Source of the DNA: Candidatus Firestoneibacteriota bacterium
Lineage (GTDB): Bacteria > Oederibacteriota > D2-FULL-39-29
NCBI GenBank assembly: GCA_903891415.1
Contig: CAITEH010000085.1
Span: forward strand, 47,032-111,031
Length of the DNA stretch: 64,000 bases
Direction of reading: 5' to 3'
The position numbers and the translations under genes were made by a program. A model generated the notes under the pieces. That model worked only from the letters and a program-made list of their open reading frames with translations. It was not told where the DNA came from and searched no databases. This document shows positions 1 through 8,217 of this stretch, piece after piece (positions within the stretch are counted from its first letter, which is position 1; each line of letters begins with the position of its first letter).

Positions 1-2
1 GC

Positions 3-1016
3 TCCCTGGGTATGATCCTGACCCTGGCGACAAATTTTCCCCAGCCTTTGTTCGGACTCCTCTATGATAAGACCAAAAAATATCTGATCTTCCTGGCTCC
101 GCTTTTTTCGGCTGTTTTTATCGGGACCGCGGCGCTTATGCCTTCGTATTTCCTTATCGCGCTTTTTCTTGTGACCGGCGGGCTCGGGGTGGCGCTTTTC
201 CATCCTGAAGCCACGCATATTGCCAGGTCCACGGAGAGCGGAAACTCCAATTTTGCTGTTTCTATTTTTCTGGCCGGCGGCACGGGCGGCTACGCCGCGG
301 GCGGGCTGGCTGCAGGCCTGCTTATCTGGGGCTTCGGGTTAAAGGGCCTGCTCTTTACCGTAATATTCGGCATTCTTGCCTCTTATTATTTGTACAAGCA
401 CCGCGCGTTCCTTTCCGGAGCGGAGGGAATGGACAGCGGGGCCCCGCCGGTCCTGCGGAATATAAAGGAAGTGAACCGGATCCCGGAATTTTTATTGATC
501 TTTTCGATAGTCACAATAATTGTCTCGGTGCAAGCCACGACCGCAATGTTTTTGCCGGCCTATCTTAAACAGAAAGGCATCAGTATTGTTTTTAGCGCTA
601 TAGCCTTCATACTTTTTACCGTCCCGGGTTCGCTTGGCGGAATAGCGGCCGGAAAACTGGCAAAACGGTTCAGCCTAAAAAAACTTATCCTGGTTTCCCA
701 GCTTCTTGCCGTGGCGTTCTTATACGCGTTCGTTTTTACGCCTTATCCTTATTTCATAATATTTATTCCGCTCGCGGGCTGCGCGCTGCTTTCGTCCTTT
801 CCGCTCCTGGTAAATCAATCCTATACGTATTTGCCGGAAAATAAAGGCGTTGCCGGAGGTTCAATAATCGGACTGACCTGGGGCCTGGCCAGTGTCTTGA
901 TCCTGCTCACGGGTGCTTTGGCCGATCTCGGCGGCTCCCTTGCCTATGCTTATAAGATAATATTTGCCCTGCCTCTTATTGCCTGCCTGCTGCTTTTGAA
1001 ACTCAAAATAAAATAG
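3..1016 (+). CDS. MFS exporter, fosmidomycin-resistance (FSR) type, 5' end outside window
   Basis: Inner-membrane major facilitator exporter; FSR-family members extrude fosmidomycin and other small toxic compounds by proton antiport. The reading frame is open from base 3, and the first visible residues (SLGMILTLATNFPQPLFGLL, then YDK) correspond to the end of an early helix and the loop with the conserved Asp-basic pattern between TM2 and TM3. The true start therefore lies upstream and the ATG at 12 is internal. About ten hydrophobic segments remain, with a cytoplasmic linker near residues 130-155. FSR proteins have about 400 residues and 338 are visible, so some 60 are missing. The family is fairly clear, the substrate is not. 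Followed by a 77-nt gap holding the rsmA promoter. Confidence 0.8.
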   Translation, partial: SLGMILTLATNFPQPLFGLLYDKTKKYLIFLAPLFSAVFIGTAALMPSYFLIALFLVTGGLGVALFHPEATHIARSTESGNSNFAVSIFLAGGTGGYAAGGLAAGLLIWGFGLKGLLFTVIFGILASYYLYKHRAFLSGAEGMDSGAPPVLRNIKEVNRIPEFLLIFSIVTIIVSVQATTAMFLPAYLKQKGISIVFSAIAFILFTVPGSLGGIAAGKLAKRFSLKKLILVSQLLAVAFLYAFVFTPYPYFIIFIPLAGCALLSSFPLLVNQSYTYLPENKGVAGGSIIGLTWGLASVLILLTGALADLGGSLAYAYKIIFALPLIACLLLLKLKIK

Positions 1017-1058
1017 AATTAAATTTTAGCCGCGCAATTATTTCCCCGGGAACCGGTG

Positions 1059-1087
1059 TTGACAACCTTTTACATTAGGAATATAAT
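1059..1087 (+). promoter_or_regulatory. Consensus sigma-70 promoter of rsmA (predicted leaderless start)
   Basis: TTGACA at 1059-1064 and TATAAT at 1082-1087 are separated by exactly 17 bp, a perfect match to the sigma-70 consensus. The rsmA ATG begins at 1094, seven bases after the last T of the -10 box, which is where transcription normally starts. There is no Shine-Dalgarno between them. Confidence 0.85.
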
Positions 1088-1093
1088 AACAAA

Positions 1094-1912
1094 ATGCAAA
1101 AAAAAATACAGGCACCTGCAGCTTCTTACAGGCCGAAAAAACGCTTCGGCCAAAATTTTATGAAAGACCGGTCCTTGCGGGAATTTATCGTGAATTCCGC
1201 CTCTCTCTCCCAAAAGGATACCGTCCTGGAGATCGGCCCCGGCCGGGGGGAGCTTACAGGTATTATTGCTTCAAAATGCCCCGTTGTCGCGGTTGAAATT
1301 GACCGGGACCTGGCGGCGCTCCTTAAGAACAAGTTTGCCGGAAATGAAAGAGTGAAAATTATTGAAGGGGATATTCTGGCGGTTGAGTTCAATAAAATTA
1401 GCGTTCCAAAATTTAAAATTATAGGGAACATCCCGTATAACATAACTACGCCTATTATCTTTAAAATACTGGAGAGCCGGTCCGGTATAGAAACCGCGGT
1501 CTTAACGGTGCAGAAAGAGGTGGCGGAAAGGCTGGCGGCAAAGCCGGGTTCCGGGGACTACGGGGTCCTGACCATCATGGCTGGAATATTTGCTTCCGTG
1601 GAGATCTTGAGAACTATTCCGGCTGCGGCTTTTTTTCCGGCGCCGAACGTGGATTCCGCGGTGATATGTTTAAGGCCTCTCAAAGACCCTGCGGTCCCGG
1701 AAAAGGAACTTGCCCTATTTGAAAAACTCGTAAAAACCGCTTTCCAGCAGAGAAGAAAGAATATAAGGAACGCGCTTTTAAGGTTCGGCCTCTCAAAAGA
1801 AAAGGCTTTAAGAGTTCTTTCTGCCTGCGGCATACCTGAAAATACCAGGCCTGAAGGTGTTTCTATCGAGGAGTTCAAGCAGCTGGCCGGCCTGGCAGGG
1901 GCGGAAACTTAG
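1094..1912 (+). CDS. rsmA: 16S rRNA (A1518/A1519-N6)-dimethyltransferase RsmA/KsgA
   Basis: Dimethylates two adjacent adenosines in the 3'-terminal hairpin of 16S rRNA using S-adenosylmethionine; a late 30S assembly checkpoint in the cytoplasm. The 272-residue length is typical. Visible motifs: KKRFGQNF (residues 15-22), SAM motif I EIGPGRGEL (46-54), acidic EGD near 91-93, and the catalytic motif IV NIPYNI (112-117). A C-terminal helical domain follows from about residue 205, with the conserved FQQRRKNIRNAL stretch. The gene has its own consensus promoter and no ribosome-binding site, so translation probably starts on a leaderless mRNA. It converges on mrcA with only 12 bp between the stop codons. 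Confidence 0.96.
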   Translation: MQKKIQAPAASYRPKKRFGQNFMKDRSLREFIVNSASLSQKDTVLEIGPGRGELTGIIASKCPVVAVEIDRDLAALLKNKFAGNERVKIIEGDILAVEFNKISVPKFKIIGNIPYNITTPIIFKILESRSGIETAVLTVQKEVAERLAAKPGSGDYGVLTIMAGIFASVEILRTIPAAAFFPAPNVDSAVICLRPLKDPAVPEKELALFEKLVKTAFQQRRKNIRNALLRFGLSKEKALRVLSACGIPENTRPEGVSIEEFKQLAGLAGAET

Positions 1913-1924
1913 GATAGGCCCGCT

Positions 1925-3982
1925 TTACTGCGAGGTGAAAGATTCAATATTCTCATGTTTATTGCATATTTCCACCGGTGCTGTGCCTTCGATAAAGACT
2001 TCTTTAAGGGATCTTTTGCATTTTGGAGAATAAAGCATCCCGGAATCCGGATCTATCTTTACGGTCACAACTTTTGGAGGTTTGGTAAAAGGTTCGGGCG
2101 GTTTCCCCTTATAGACTTCTTTCATGAACTCACCCCAGATAGGAACAGGCGTATTTGAACTTGATATCCAGGAACCCAAAGAACGCCTGTTGTCAAAGCC
2201 CACCCAGCAGCCGGCGATAAGATCTGAAGTAAAGCCGATGAACCATACATCGGCCTGATTGTCGGTAGTTCCCGTCTTACCCGCGCAATTAAAGGTGATC
2301 CCGTTTCCTCTGATCCTGCTTGCGGTACCTTCATTAACGACACTTTCCAGCATGGAGGTCATAAGATAGGCAGATTCCGGTTTTAATACATCCTGCAGGC
2401 GCGGCTGATTTTCTTCAAGTATCTTGCCCGTGCTGTCTTTCACCGTAAGGATGCAGAGAGGTTCGACTTTAACTCCCAGGTTGGGGAAAGTAGAATACGC
2501 GGAGGTGAGTTCCAGCAGGGTGACTTCCGAGGTGCCGAAAGCAAGTGAAAGATTTTTGTGCAACTGGCTTTTGATCCCCATTTTGTTCGCGTATGAAACT
2601 ACCGAAGAGGTCCCGACTTTCATGAGCAGTTTTAAGGTGACGATATTTCTGGAAAGGGTCAGAGCTTTCCGCAGGGTGGTCGGGCCAAAAAATTTCTTTT
2701 CATAATTTTCAGGTTTCCAGACCTGCCCGTCTTTTTCGTTTATGGACATCGGCGCATCAACTATTATATCCGCGGGAGTAAAACTGTTATCCAGCGCGGT
2801 CGCGTATATGAAAGGTTTAAAAGCGGAACCGGGCTGCCTTTTTGCCTGGACGGCCCTGTTGTATTCGGATTCAGAAAAGTCCCTGCCGCCGATCATGGCC
2901 TTAATATACCCGGTCTTGGGATCCAGGGCAATAAAGGAGGCCTGGATAGGCAGATTTTTTCTGAATTCCGCGTCGAAAATATTTTCCACGGGTATGCCGT
3001 TTTCTTTTGCTATTTTGATCTCCGCTTCTTCCAGTCCCCGGGCCACTGCTTTCTGGGCGTATTCCTGCATTTGCATATCCAAAGAAGTATAGACGGAAAG
3101 CCCGCCTTTATATATTACATTGGAACCGTAGGTCTCTTCCAGCTGCTGTCTTACGTATTCAACAAAATACGGGGCGTTTTTTTGTTCTATCCTGTGGATC
3201 TCTATCGGGGCCAGCTTGGCAGCTTCAGCTTCTTTTTTGGTGATCACGTCCTTTTTTAGAAGCCTGTCAAGAATGCGGTTACGCCTCATTTTGGCTTTAT
3301 ACGCGTTTTTGTACGGGGAATATTTGTTGGGCGCCCTGGGCAGGCCGGCTAAGAGCGCGCATTCCGGCAGCGTCAGCCGCTCCACGTTTTTCCCGAAATA
3401 GGTCCTTGCCGCGGCTTCCACCCCGTAAGCCCCCGAGCCCATGTTTATCTGGTTCAGATACATTTCCAGTATTTCGTCTTTGGTATAACAATACTCTATT
3501 TTGAAGGAAAGCATGACTTCCTTTATCTTTCTTGAAAAAGTCCGTTCCTGGGTCAGGAACAGATTTTTCGCCAGCTGCTGGGTAATAGTGCTGCCGCCCT
3601 GCGCCACTCTGCCCTGTATCATATTCACTAAAAATGCCCGCAGCATGGATACGGGAGAGATCCCGAGATGGGAATAGAAGCCTTCGTCTTCGATGATAAT
3701 AATGGTCTTTTTTAAGAGCTCGGGTATTTTTTTTAACGGCACCAGCGATCTCTGTTCTATGAATAACTGGGCGATCAGCGTTCCTTTTTCATCGTAGATC
3801 TTGCTGGCAAGAGAAGGCTTGTAATTTTCCAGATCGGCAAGAGGCGGGAGGTCGAGGTAAAAGGCCAGCAGCAGTCCTATGAACCACCCGAGAAAAATAG
3901 TCAGAGAGATAGTGGCGATCAATTTTATCTGCCGGGTCTTCATAGATTGTATTACTTCACGGAACATAGTATTGAAACTCAT
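1925..3982 (-). CDS. mrcA: Class A penicillin-binding protein 1A (transglycosylase/transpeptidase)
   Basis: Bifunctional peptidoglycan synthase anchored in the inner membrane. Order: one TM segment near the N-terminus (IATISLTIFLGWFIGLLLAF), a GT51 glycosyltransferase domain with EDEGFYSHLG and the QGGSTITQQLAKN motif, then a transpeptidase domain with the SxxK active site in RQPGSAFKPF, SRN as the SxN motif, and KTGTTDNQADVWF as the KTG motif. The open frame extends to 4093, but those 37 extra codons lie across the rpsU promoter. The ATG at 3982 was chosen because a -10 box lies eight bases upstream of it. The alternative ATG at 3943 leaves a 5' UTR with a weak GTGAAG site. Function is certain, the start is not. 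Confidence 0.93.
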   Translation of the reverse strand: MSFNTMFREVIQSMKTRQIKLIATISLTIFLGWFIGLLLAFYLDLPPLADLENYKPSLASKIYDEKGTLIAQLFIEQRSLVPLKKIPELLKKTIIIIEDEGFYSHLGISPVSMLRAFLVNMIQGRVAQGGSTITQQLAKNLFLTQERTFSRKIKEVMLSFKIEYCYTKDEILEMYLNQINMGSGAYGVEAAARTYFGKNVERLTLPECALLAGLPRAPNKYSPYKNAYKAKMRRNRILDRLLKKDVITKKEAEAAKLAPIEIHRIEQKNAPYFVEYVRQQLEETYGSNVIYKGGLSVYTSLDMQMQEYAQKAVARGLEEAEIKIAKENGIPVENIFDAEFRKNLPIQASFIALDPKTGYIKAMIGGRDFSESEYNRAVQAKRQPGSAFKPFIYATALDNSFTPADIIVDAPMSINEKDGQVWKPENYEKKFFGPTTLRKALTLSRNIVTLKLLMKVGTSSVVSYANKMGIKSQLHKNLSLAFGTSEVTLLELTSAYSTFPNLGVKVEPLCILTVKDSTGKILEENQPRLQDVLKPESAYLMTSMLESVVNEGTASRIRGNGITFNCAGKTGTTDNQADVWFIGFTSDLIAGCWVGFDNRRSLGSWISSSNTPVPIWGEFMKEVYKGKPPEPFTKPPKVVTVKIDPDSGMLYSPKCKRSLKEVFIEGTAPVEICNKHENIESFTSQ

Positions 3983-3990
3983 ATTTATGT

Positions 3991-4019
3991 ATTTTACAGC
4001 AAAATAAAAAGTTAGTAAA
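3991..4019 (-). promoter_or_regulatory. Predicted mrcA promoter
   Basis: Read on the minus strand, TTTACT (4019-4014) and TAAAAT (3996-3991) are separated by 17 bp. The -10 box is eight bases upstream of the ATG at 3982, so the mRNA would start at or within about two bases of that codon. It lies back to back with the divergent rpsU promoter, with 42 bp between the two -35 boxes. Confidence 0.5.
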
Positions 4020-4061
4020 CATGTAATTGGCAATATGGCTTCATGCTTTCCCTTTACTCTA

Positions 4062-4090
4062 TTGACAAAAAAATCATATTTTGCTATAAT
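4062..4090 (+). promoter_or_regulatory. Consensus sigma-70 promoter of rpsU
   Basis: TTGACA (4062-4067) and TATAAT (4085-4090) with a 17-bp spacer, a perfect consensus match. Start of transcription is expected near 4097, giving a leader of about 100 nt before the rpsU GTG. It heads a co-directional run that reaches rpoD. Confidence 0.85.
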
Positions 4091-4096
4091 CAATCA

Positions 4097-4119
4097 GTCC
4101 ACTTGACGTGGGCTTTTTT
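4097..4119 (+). promoter_or_regulatory. 5'-terminal stem-loop with U-tract in the rpsU leader
   Basis: GTCCAC (4097-4102) pairs with GTGGGC (4108-4113), six base pairs including one G-U, around the loop TTGAC, followed by six T residues. It begins at the predicted +1 base of the rpsU transcript. It looks like a small terminator but is too close to the start site to act as an ordinary one; mRNA 5'-end protection or control of promoter escape are possibilities. Confidence 0.45.
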
Positions 4120-4196
4120 CATTTGGTTTATCTCTTCAAGAATCGCTTATGCTCTGTAAAAAGAACAAAAATCAAAAAAAGGAAGGGTGATATAAA

Positions 4197-4391
4197 GTGG
4201 TCGAAGTAATTGTGAAATACGATGAGTCTTTGGAATCGGCTCTGAAACGGTTTAAGAGAAAATGCCAGACTGAAGGCATTCTTACCGAAATCAGAAAAAG
4301 AGAGTTTTACGAAAAACCGAGCGAAAAGAGAAAGAAGAAAGAAGAAGCTGCTGCCAGGAAATTAAGAAAACGCCTCGAAAAGCTGGACTAA
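4197..4391 (+). CDS. rpsU: 30S ribosomal protein S21
   Basis: Small basic protein of the 30S platform, involved in initiation. The 64 residues have the usual S21 plan: [20 protein letters not shown], then [20 protein letters not shown], then a lysine/arginine-rich helical tail. The start is GTG at 4197, preceded by the Shine-Dalgarno GGAAGGGTGA (4181-4190). It begins the rpsU-yqeY-(glycosylase, NIF3)-dnaG-rpoD run, an expanded version of the macromolecular synthesis operon (rpsU-dnaG-rpoD) known from Escherichia coli. YqeY is also often found next to rpsU. Confidence 0.97.
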   Translation: MVEVIVKYDESLESALKRFKRKCQTEGILTEIRKREFYEKPSEKRKKKEEAAARKLRKRLEKLD

Positions 4392-4406
4392 GGAGTTTTT
4401 TAGAGC

Positions 4407-4850
4407 ATGGATGTTAAAGAAAAGCTTAATGAGGACCTGAAAGCTGCAATGAAAGCCGGGGACGCGTTAAAAACTTCCACCGTGAGGATGCTTAAAGCCG
4501 CGATCAATAACGCGGAAATGGCCAAGAAAGTATCCTTTACGGATGAGGAAGTTTTTCGTGTTATCGCTGCTTCTATTAAACAGCGCAGAGATTCTATCGA
4601 ACAGTATAAAAAGGGAAACAGGCCGGAGCTTGCGGCACAGGAAGAAGCAGAGCTCGTTATCCTGCAGTCCTATCTTCCGGCGCAAATGAGTGAAGAGGAA
4701 TTAAGGGCTCTGGTCGCCAGAGTAATTGCTGAAACGGGCGCGGGCGCGGTTAAAGATATGGGCAAGGTCATGGGGAAACTCATGCCGCTTCTTAAGGGCA
4801 GAGCCGAGAATTCACTGGTAAGTTCAATCGTAAAAGAAAATCTTAAATAG
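4407..4850 (+). CDS. yqeY: GatB/YqeY domain protein
   Basis: Stand-alone YqeY protein, 147 residues, the usual family length. It is homologous to the tRNA-binding C-terminal domain of GatB and GatE. It carries the conserved start VKEKLNEDLKAAMKAGD, the segment STVRMLKAAINNAE, the motif ASIKQRRDSIEQYKKGNRPE and the C-terminal MGKVMGKLMPLLKGRA. The molecular role is not settled; tRNA binding or a role in amidotransferase function is inferred from the homology. The Shine-Dalgarno AAGGAG is at about 4391-4396. The gene lies 15 bp after rpsU and 3 bp before the glycosylase gene, so co-transcription is likely. Confidence 0.93.
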   Translation: MDVKEKLNEDLKAAMKAGDALKTSTVRMLKAAINNAEMAKKVSFTDEEVFRVIAASIKQRRDSIEQYKKGNRPELAAQEEAELVILQSYLPAQMSEEELRALVARVIAETGAGAVKDMGKVMGKLMPLLKGRAENSLVSSIVKENLK

Positions 4851-4853
4851 CTC

Positions 4854-5399
4854 ATGAAAGTTTTAGGCCGCAATTTTTTCAACAGAGCTACCCGCAAGGT
4901 GGCAAAAGAGCTGCTTGGAAAGATACTGGTAAGGAAGTATCGCGGAAAAAGACTTGCCGGGCGCATTGTCGAAACAGAAGCCTACCTTGGCAAAAATGAT
5001 CCGGCAAGCCATGCCTGCCGTAAGATAACACCAAGAAATATTGTGATGTTCGGCCCTCCCGGGGTTGCGTATGTGTATTTATGTTACGGGTTTCACTATA
5101 TGCTGAATGCCGTAACAGAAAAAAACGGCAAAGCCGGAGCGGTACTTATAAGAGGCGTGGAACCTTTAACGGTCCCGGCAGATAAGGCCGCGAACGGGCC
5201 CGGGAAATTAACAAAGCTGTTTAAAATAACAAAAAAACAAAATGGCAGGGTGCTTGCACTAAAGACCGGCCTTTATATCGCCTCTGACGGCATGAAACCT
5301 TTAAAAATAAGAAATACCGTAAGGATAGGCATAAAAAAAGGCGCAGAGCTGCCTTTCAGGTACTATATAGAAGGGAAGCAGCATGTCTCAGGTAAATAA
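4854..5399 (+). CDS. DNA-3-methyladenine glycosylase (AAG/MPG family)
   Basis: Base-excision repair glycosylase that removes alkylated and deaminated purines such as 3-methyladenine and hypoxanthine. The 181 residues match the compact bacterial members. Visible family motifs: NFFNRATRKVAKELLGKILV at the start, IVETEAYLGKNDPASHA, which carries the catalytic Glu region, and FGPPGVAYVYLCYGFHYMLN, which forms the nucleotide-flipping pocket and includes the intercalating Tyr region. GPGKLTK follows. The start lies 3 bp after yqeY, suggesting translational coupling. Its place inside the rpsU-dnaG-rpoD run is unusual but fits a replication/repair theme. Confidence 0.93.
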   Translation: MKVLGRNFFNRATRKVAKELLGKILVRKYRGKRLAGRIVETEAYLGKNDPASHACRKITPRNIVMFGPPGVAYVYLCYGFHYMLNAVTEKNGKAGAVLIRGVEPLTVPADKAANGPGKLTKLFKITKKQNGRVLALKTGLYIASDGMKPLKIRNTVRIGIKKGAELPFRYYIEGKQHVSGK

Positions 5400-5460
5400 A
5401 TTTTAGACAGCGTGTGGAACACTTTAGTAATTCTCCTGACTTCAACAAAGGATAGGAAAT

Positions 5461-6423
5461 ATGAAACTAAAAGAGCTCTACAGAGCAATTGTTGAAAATG
5501 GTATCGAAGCAGATCCGCGCGGCAGTGATTTTGTGCGCAAAGAATTGAAAAGGACCGCGGAAGAGTTTAAAGAACTTAAAGCCGAAGCCAGGAAAGATTA
5601 TGACCAGGACCGGCTCTTCAATCCTTATGCGGATACAAGGGTCTTGAACGGTGAGCTGAATTCCGAGATCAAGAAAATACTGGTAGGCATTGATATTGAT
5701 TCCGGCGAGCTGGCCGTTGCCGATCTCCTCGCAAAAAAAAGCGGAAAGATAGACCTTGTTTTGACCCACCACCCGGCGGGAAAGGCCTACGCAAATTTTT
5801 ATGAAGTTATGGGCATGCAAAGCGAGATCTTTCATAAAGCGGGTGTACCTATCAATATAGCCGAAAACACCATGGCCCCGAGAATGAAGGATGTGGAACG
5901 CAGGGTGCTTCCGGCCAACCATACCCGGGCGGTCGATACCGCAAAACTCCTGAATCTTAACCTGATGTGCGCGCATACCGCCGCGGATAATTTTGTGTCA
6001 ACGTTTCTTACCGGGCTTTTTGCCGCGCGTAAACCTGAAAAAATAAAAGACCTGCTCGGTATATTAAAAGAAATTCCGGAGTATAAGCTGGCGGCCGGGA
6101 ACAATGCCGGGCCCAAGATATTTTCGGGCAGTGAGAATTCGCGCTGCGGAAAGATCTTTGTTGATATGACAGGCGGAACAGAAGGGCCGAAAGAGATCTA
6201 TGAGGCAGCCGCCAAGGCCGGGATCGGGACTTTTGTCGGCATGCATTACTCTGACGAGCATAGAAAAGAACTGGAAAAAAACTTCATAAATGTAGTTGTT
6301 GCCGGGCATATCAGCAGTGATAATCTCGGCTTAAACCTGCTTTTTGATGCAATAATAAAAAAGAACGGTAAACTTGAAATAATAGAGTGTTCCGGTTATC
6401 GCAGAGTAGCCAGGCTGAAGTAA
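5461..6423 (+). CDS. NIF3-like dinuclear metal-binding protein
   Basis: Member of the NIF3/YbgI family (COG0327), toroidal proteins with a two-metal site; in some bacteria they act as GTP cyclohydrolase-like enzymes, but the general role is open. The metal motif LTHHPAGKAY (two His) occurs near residues 100-110 and a late GHISSDN segment supplies further candidate ligands. The 320 residues exceed the minimal ~250; about 75 N-terminal residues (ADPRGSDFVRKELKR to DQDRLFNPYADTRVLN) are an added segment. The Shine-Dalgarno is AAAGGATAGG. It lies 9 bp before dnaG. Confidence 0.82.
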   Translation: MKLKELYRAIVENGIEADPRGSDFVRKELKRTAEEFKELKAEARKDYDQDRLFNPYADTRVLNGELNSEIKKILVGIDIDSGELAVADLLAKKSGKIDLVLTHHPAGKAYANFYEVMGMQSEIFHKAGVPINIAENTMAPRMKDVERRVLPANHTRAVDTAKLLNLNLMCAHTAADNFVSTFLTGLFAARKPEKIKDLLGILKEIPEYKLAAGNNAGPKIFSGSENSRCGKIFVDMTGGTEGPKEIYEAAAKAGIGTFVGMHYSDEHRKELEKNFINVVVAGHISSDNLGLNLLFDAIIKKNGKLEIIECSGYRRVARLK

Positions 6424-6432
6424 CAGGAGTTC

Positions 6433-8217
6433 ATGGGCCTAATTCCAAGAGAAAAAATAGAACTTATTAAACAGTCTTTTGACATCGTGGATGTTGTAAG
6501 CGAGCGCGTGCAGCTGAAAAAGTCGGGCCAGAATTTTAAAGGGCTTTGTCCTTTTCATTCAGAAAAGACCTCCTCTTTTGTGGTCAGCCCGGCAAAACAA
6601 ATTTACCATTGCTTCGGCTGCGGCGAGGGCGGGAATGTTATCCAGTTCATATCTAAAATGGATAACATAAATTTTTTCGAAGCGGTAAAAGTGCTGGCGC
6701 AGAAAAAAGGCATACCGCTGGATGCAGCTGATAAAGCCGGCAAAGACGAGTTTGACGAGCTTTTTAAAGTTAACGAATTGGCGGTCAGGTACTACAAGCA
6801 GAAACTGCAGGAGAATAAAGCCGCCCGGGAGTATCTGGCGAAACGGAAATTAAGCCAGGACACGATAGAAAAATTCGGGCTGGGCTATGCTCCGGACGAG
6901 TGGGAAGGCCTGCTTAATTACGCGGGAAAGAACGGAGTTCCCGCCTTGCTTCTCGAAAAAGCCGGCCTTTGTATCAAGCGGGACAAAAAAGAAGGCCACT
7001 ACGACAGGTTTCGCAACCGGATAATTTTCCCGATAGTCAGCAGTTTCGGGAAATATGTGGCGTTTGGCGCCCGGGTAATGGATGCCGGGCTTCCGAAATA
7101 TATTAATTCTCCGGAAACACCGGTCTATTCAAAAGGGAAGAATCTCTATGCCTGGAATCTGGCCAGGGTCAAGATCCCGGAGGATATCGGGATAATTGTA
7201 GTAGAAGGGTACCTGGACTGTATAACCTGCCACCAGTATGGAATAACAAATACGGTGGCGACCCTGGGTACTTCACTGACCCGGGAACAGGCCGCGCTGT
7301 TAAAAAGATACACCGATAAAGTTGTGATCGCTTATGACCTGGACGCGGCCGGGATAAATGCTTCGCTCCGCGGCATTGCCGTTCTGGTGGAGGCCGGCCT
7401 GGATGTAAAAGTGGCCGTTTTTACCGGCAGTAAAGACCCGGATGAATATCTCAATGTGCACGGGAAAGACGCTTTTTCCGGGAAGGTCAAAGAGGCCAAG
7501 AGCATAGTTGATTTCTGGCTGGACAGCGTAAAGCCGGAGGCGCTTTCCGATCTCAAGGGTAAATTAAATATTTTTAATCAAATGCTTCCGGTGATCTCCG
7601 CTGTTAATGATGACGCCAGAAGAGCGGAATATAAAAAGGCCATAGCCGGCAGGATGAATTTGCCGGAGAAAGTTATCAACGAAGCAATAGAAAAGCATTA
7701 TGAGAAAATATATAATATGGCCCCGGCCGGCAAAAATATCGCGGTTACAGCGGGGAAAAAAATAAGGCCGCCGGTTTCCAGGACTGAGCTTACCGAAAAG
7801 CAGCTTCTTATTCTGGCTTTGAGCGATATAGAAACTGCAAAAAGAGTAAAGAAAGAAGTGTTTCCGGAGGACTTTAATAACGGCTCAATAAGGCGCATAA
7901 TTGAGCTTCTTTTTGAATATTGCGAGAAAAAAAATATACTGGATTATACGGCCATGGTCGAAGAACTTGACGGAGAAACGCGCCGTTTGTTCACCGAACT
8001 TATACTGGATAAAGTGGAGTATTCTTCAGAGAGCCGGACGCAGGCCGAGAAGGACCTTATAGAGGCCATCAGGAACGGCAGGATCGAGAAACGCCTTAAA
8101 GAACTAGAGGTGGAGATAAAAAAACTTAATAGAGGTGACGGGGACAAGGATCTGGTAAATGAATATCTTCAGCTCCAGCGTCATTTAAAAGGCAAGAAGG
8201 TTAAGGGGGAAAAGTGA
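6433..8217 (+). CDS. dnaG: DNA primase
   Basis: Makes RNA primers for chromosomal replication and interacts with the replicative helicase. 594 residues, typical. The N-terminal CHC2 zinc-binding domain shows C39, H42, C60 and C63 in [11 protein letters not shown] and [10 protein letters not shown]. The catalytic core has the TOPRIM motifs [11 protein letters not shown] (about 255-265) and AYDLDAAG (about 305). A C-terminal helicase-interacting helical region begins near residue 450. The Shine-Dalgarno CAGGAG precedes the ATG. Its TGA overlaps the rpoD GTG (GTGA), so translation of the two is likely coupled. Confidence 0.97.
   Translation: MGLIPREKIELIKQSFDIVDVVSERVQLKKSGQNFKGLCPFHSEKTSSFVVSPAKQIYHCFGCGEGGNVIQFISKMDNINFFEAVKVLAQKKGIPLDAADKAGKDEFDELFKVNELAVRYYKQKLQENKAAREYLAKRKLSQDTIEKFGLGYAPDEWEGLLNYAGKNGVPALLLEKAGLCIKRDKKEGHYDRFRNRIIFPIVSSFGKYVAFGARVMDAGLPKYINSPETPVYSKGKNLYAWNLARVKIPEDIGIIVVEGYLDCITCHQYGITNTVATLGTSLTREQAALLKRYTDKVVIAYDLDAAGINASLRGIAVLVEAGLDVKVAVFTGSKDPDEYLNVHGKDAFSGKVKEAKSIVDFWLDSVKPEALSDLKGKLNIFNQMLPVISAVNDDARRAEYKKAIAGRMNLPEKVINEAIEKHYEKIYNMAPAGKNIAVTAGKKIRPPVSRTELTEKQLLILALSDIETAKRVKKEVFPEDFNNGSIRRIIELLFEYCEKKNILDYTAMVEELDGETRRLFTELILDKVEYSSESRTQAEKDLIEAIRNGRIEKRLKELEVEIKKLNRGDGDKDLVNEYLQLQRHLKGKKVKGEK

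Noticed and set aside
3983..4093. N-terminal extension of PBP1A to the ATG at 4093
   Set aside because: The 37 codons overlap the rpsU promoter and the likely mrcA promoter, and add a hydrophobic stretch not expected in the family.
4149..4190. Short Lys-rich upstream reading frame in the rpsU leader (13 codons, stop just before the rpsU Shine-Dalgarno)
   Set aside because: No ribosome-binding site and an A-rich leader make it easily accidental; only conservation in relatives would revive it.
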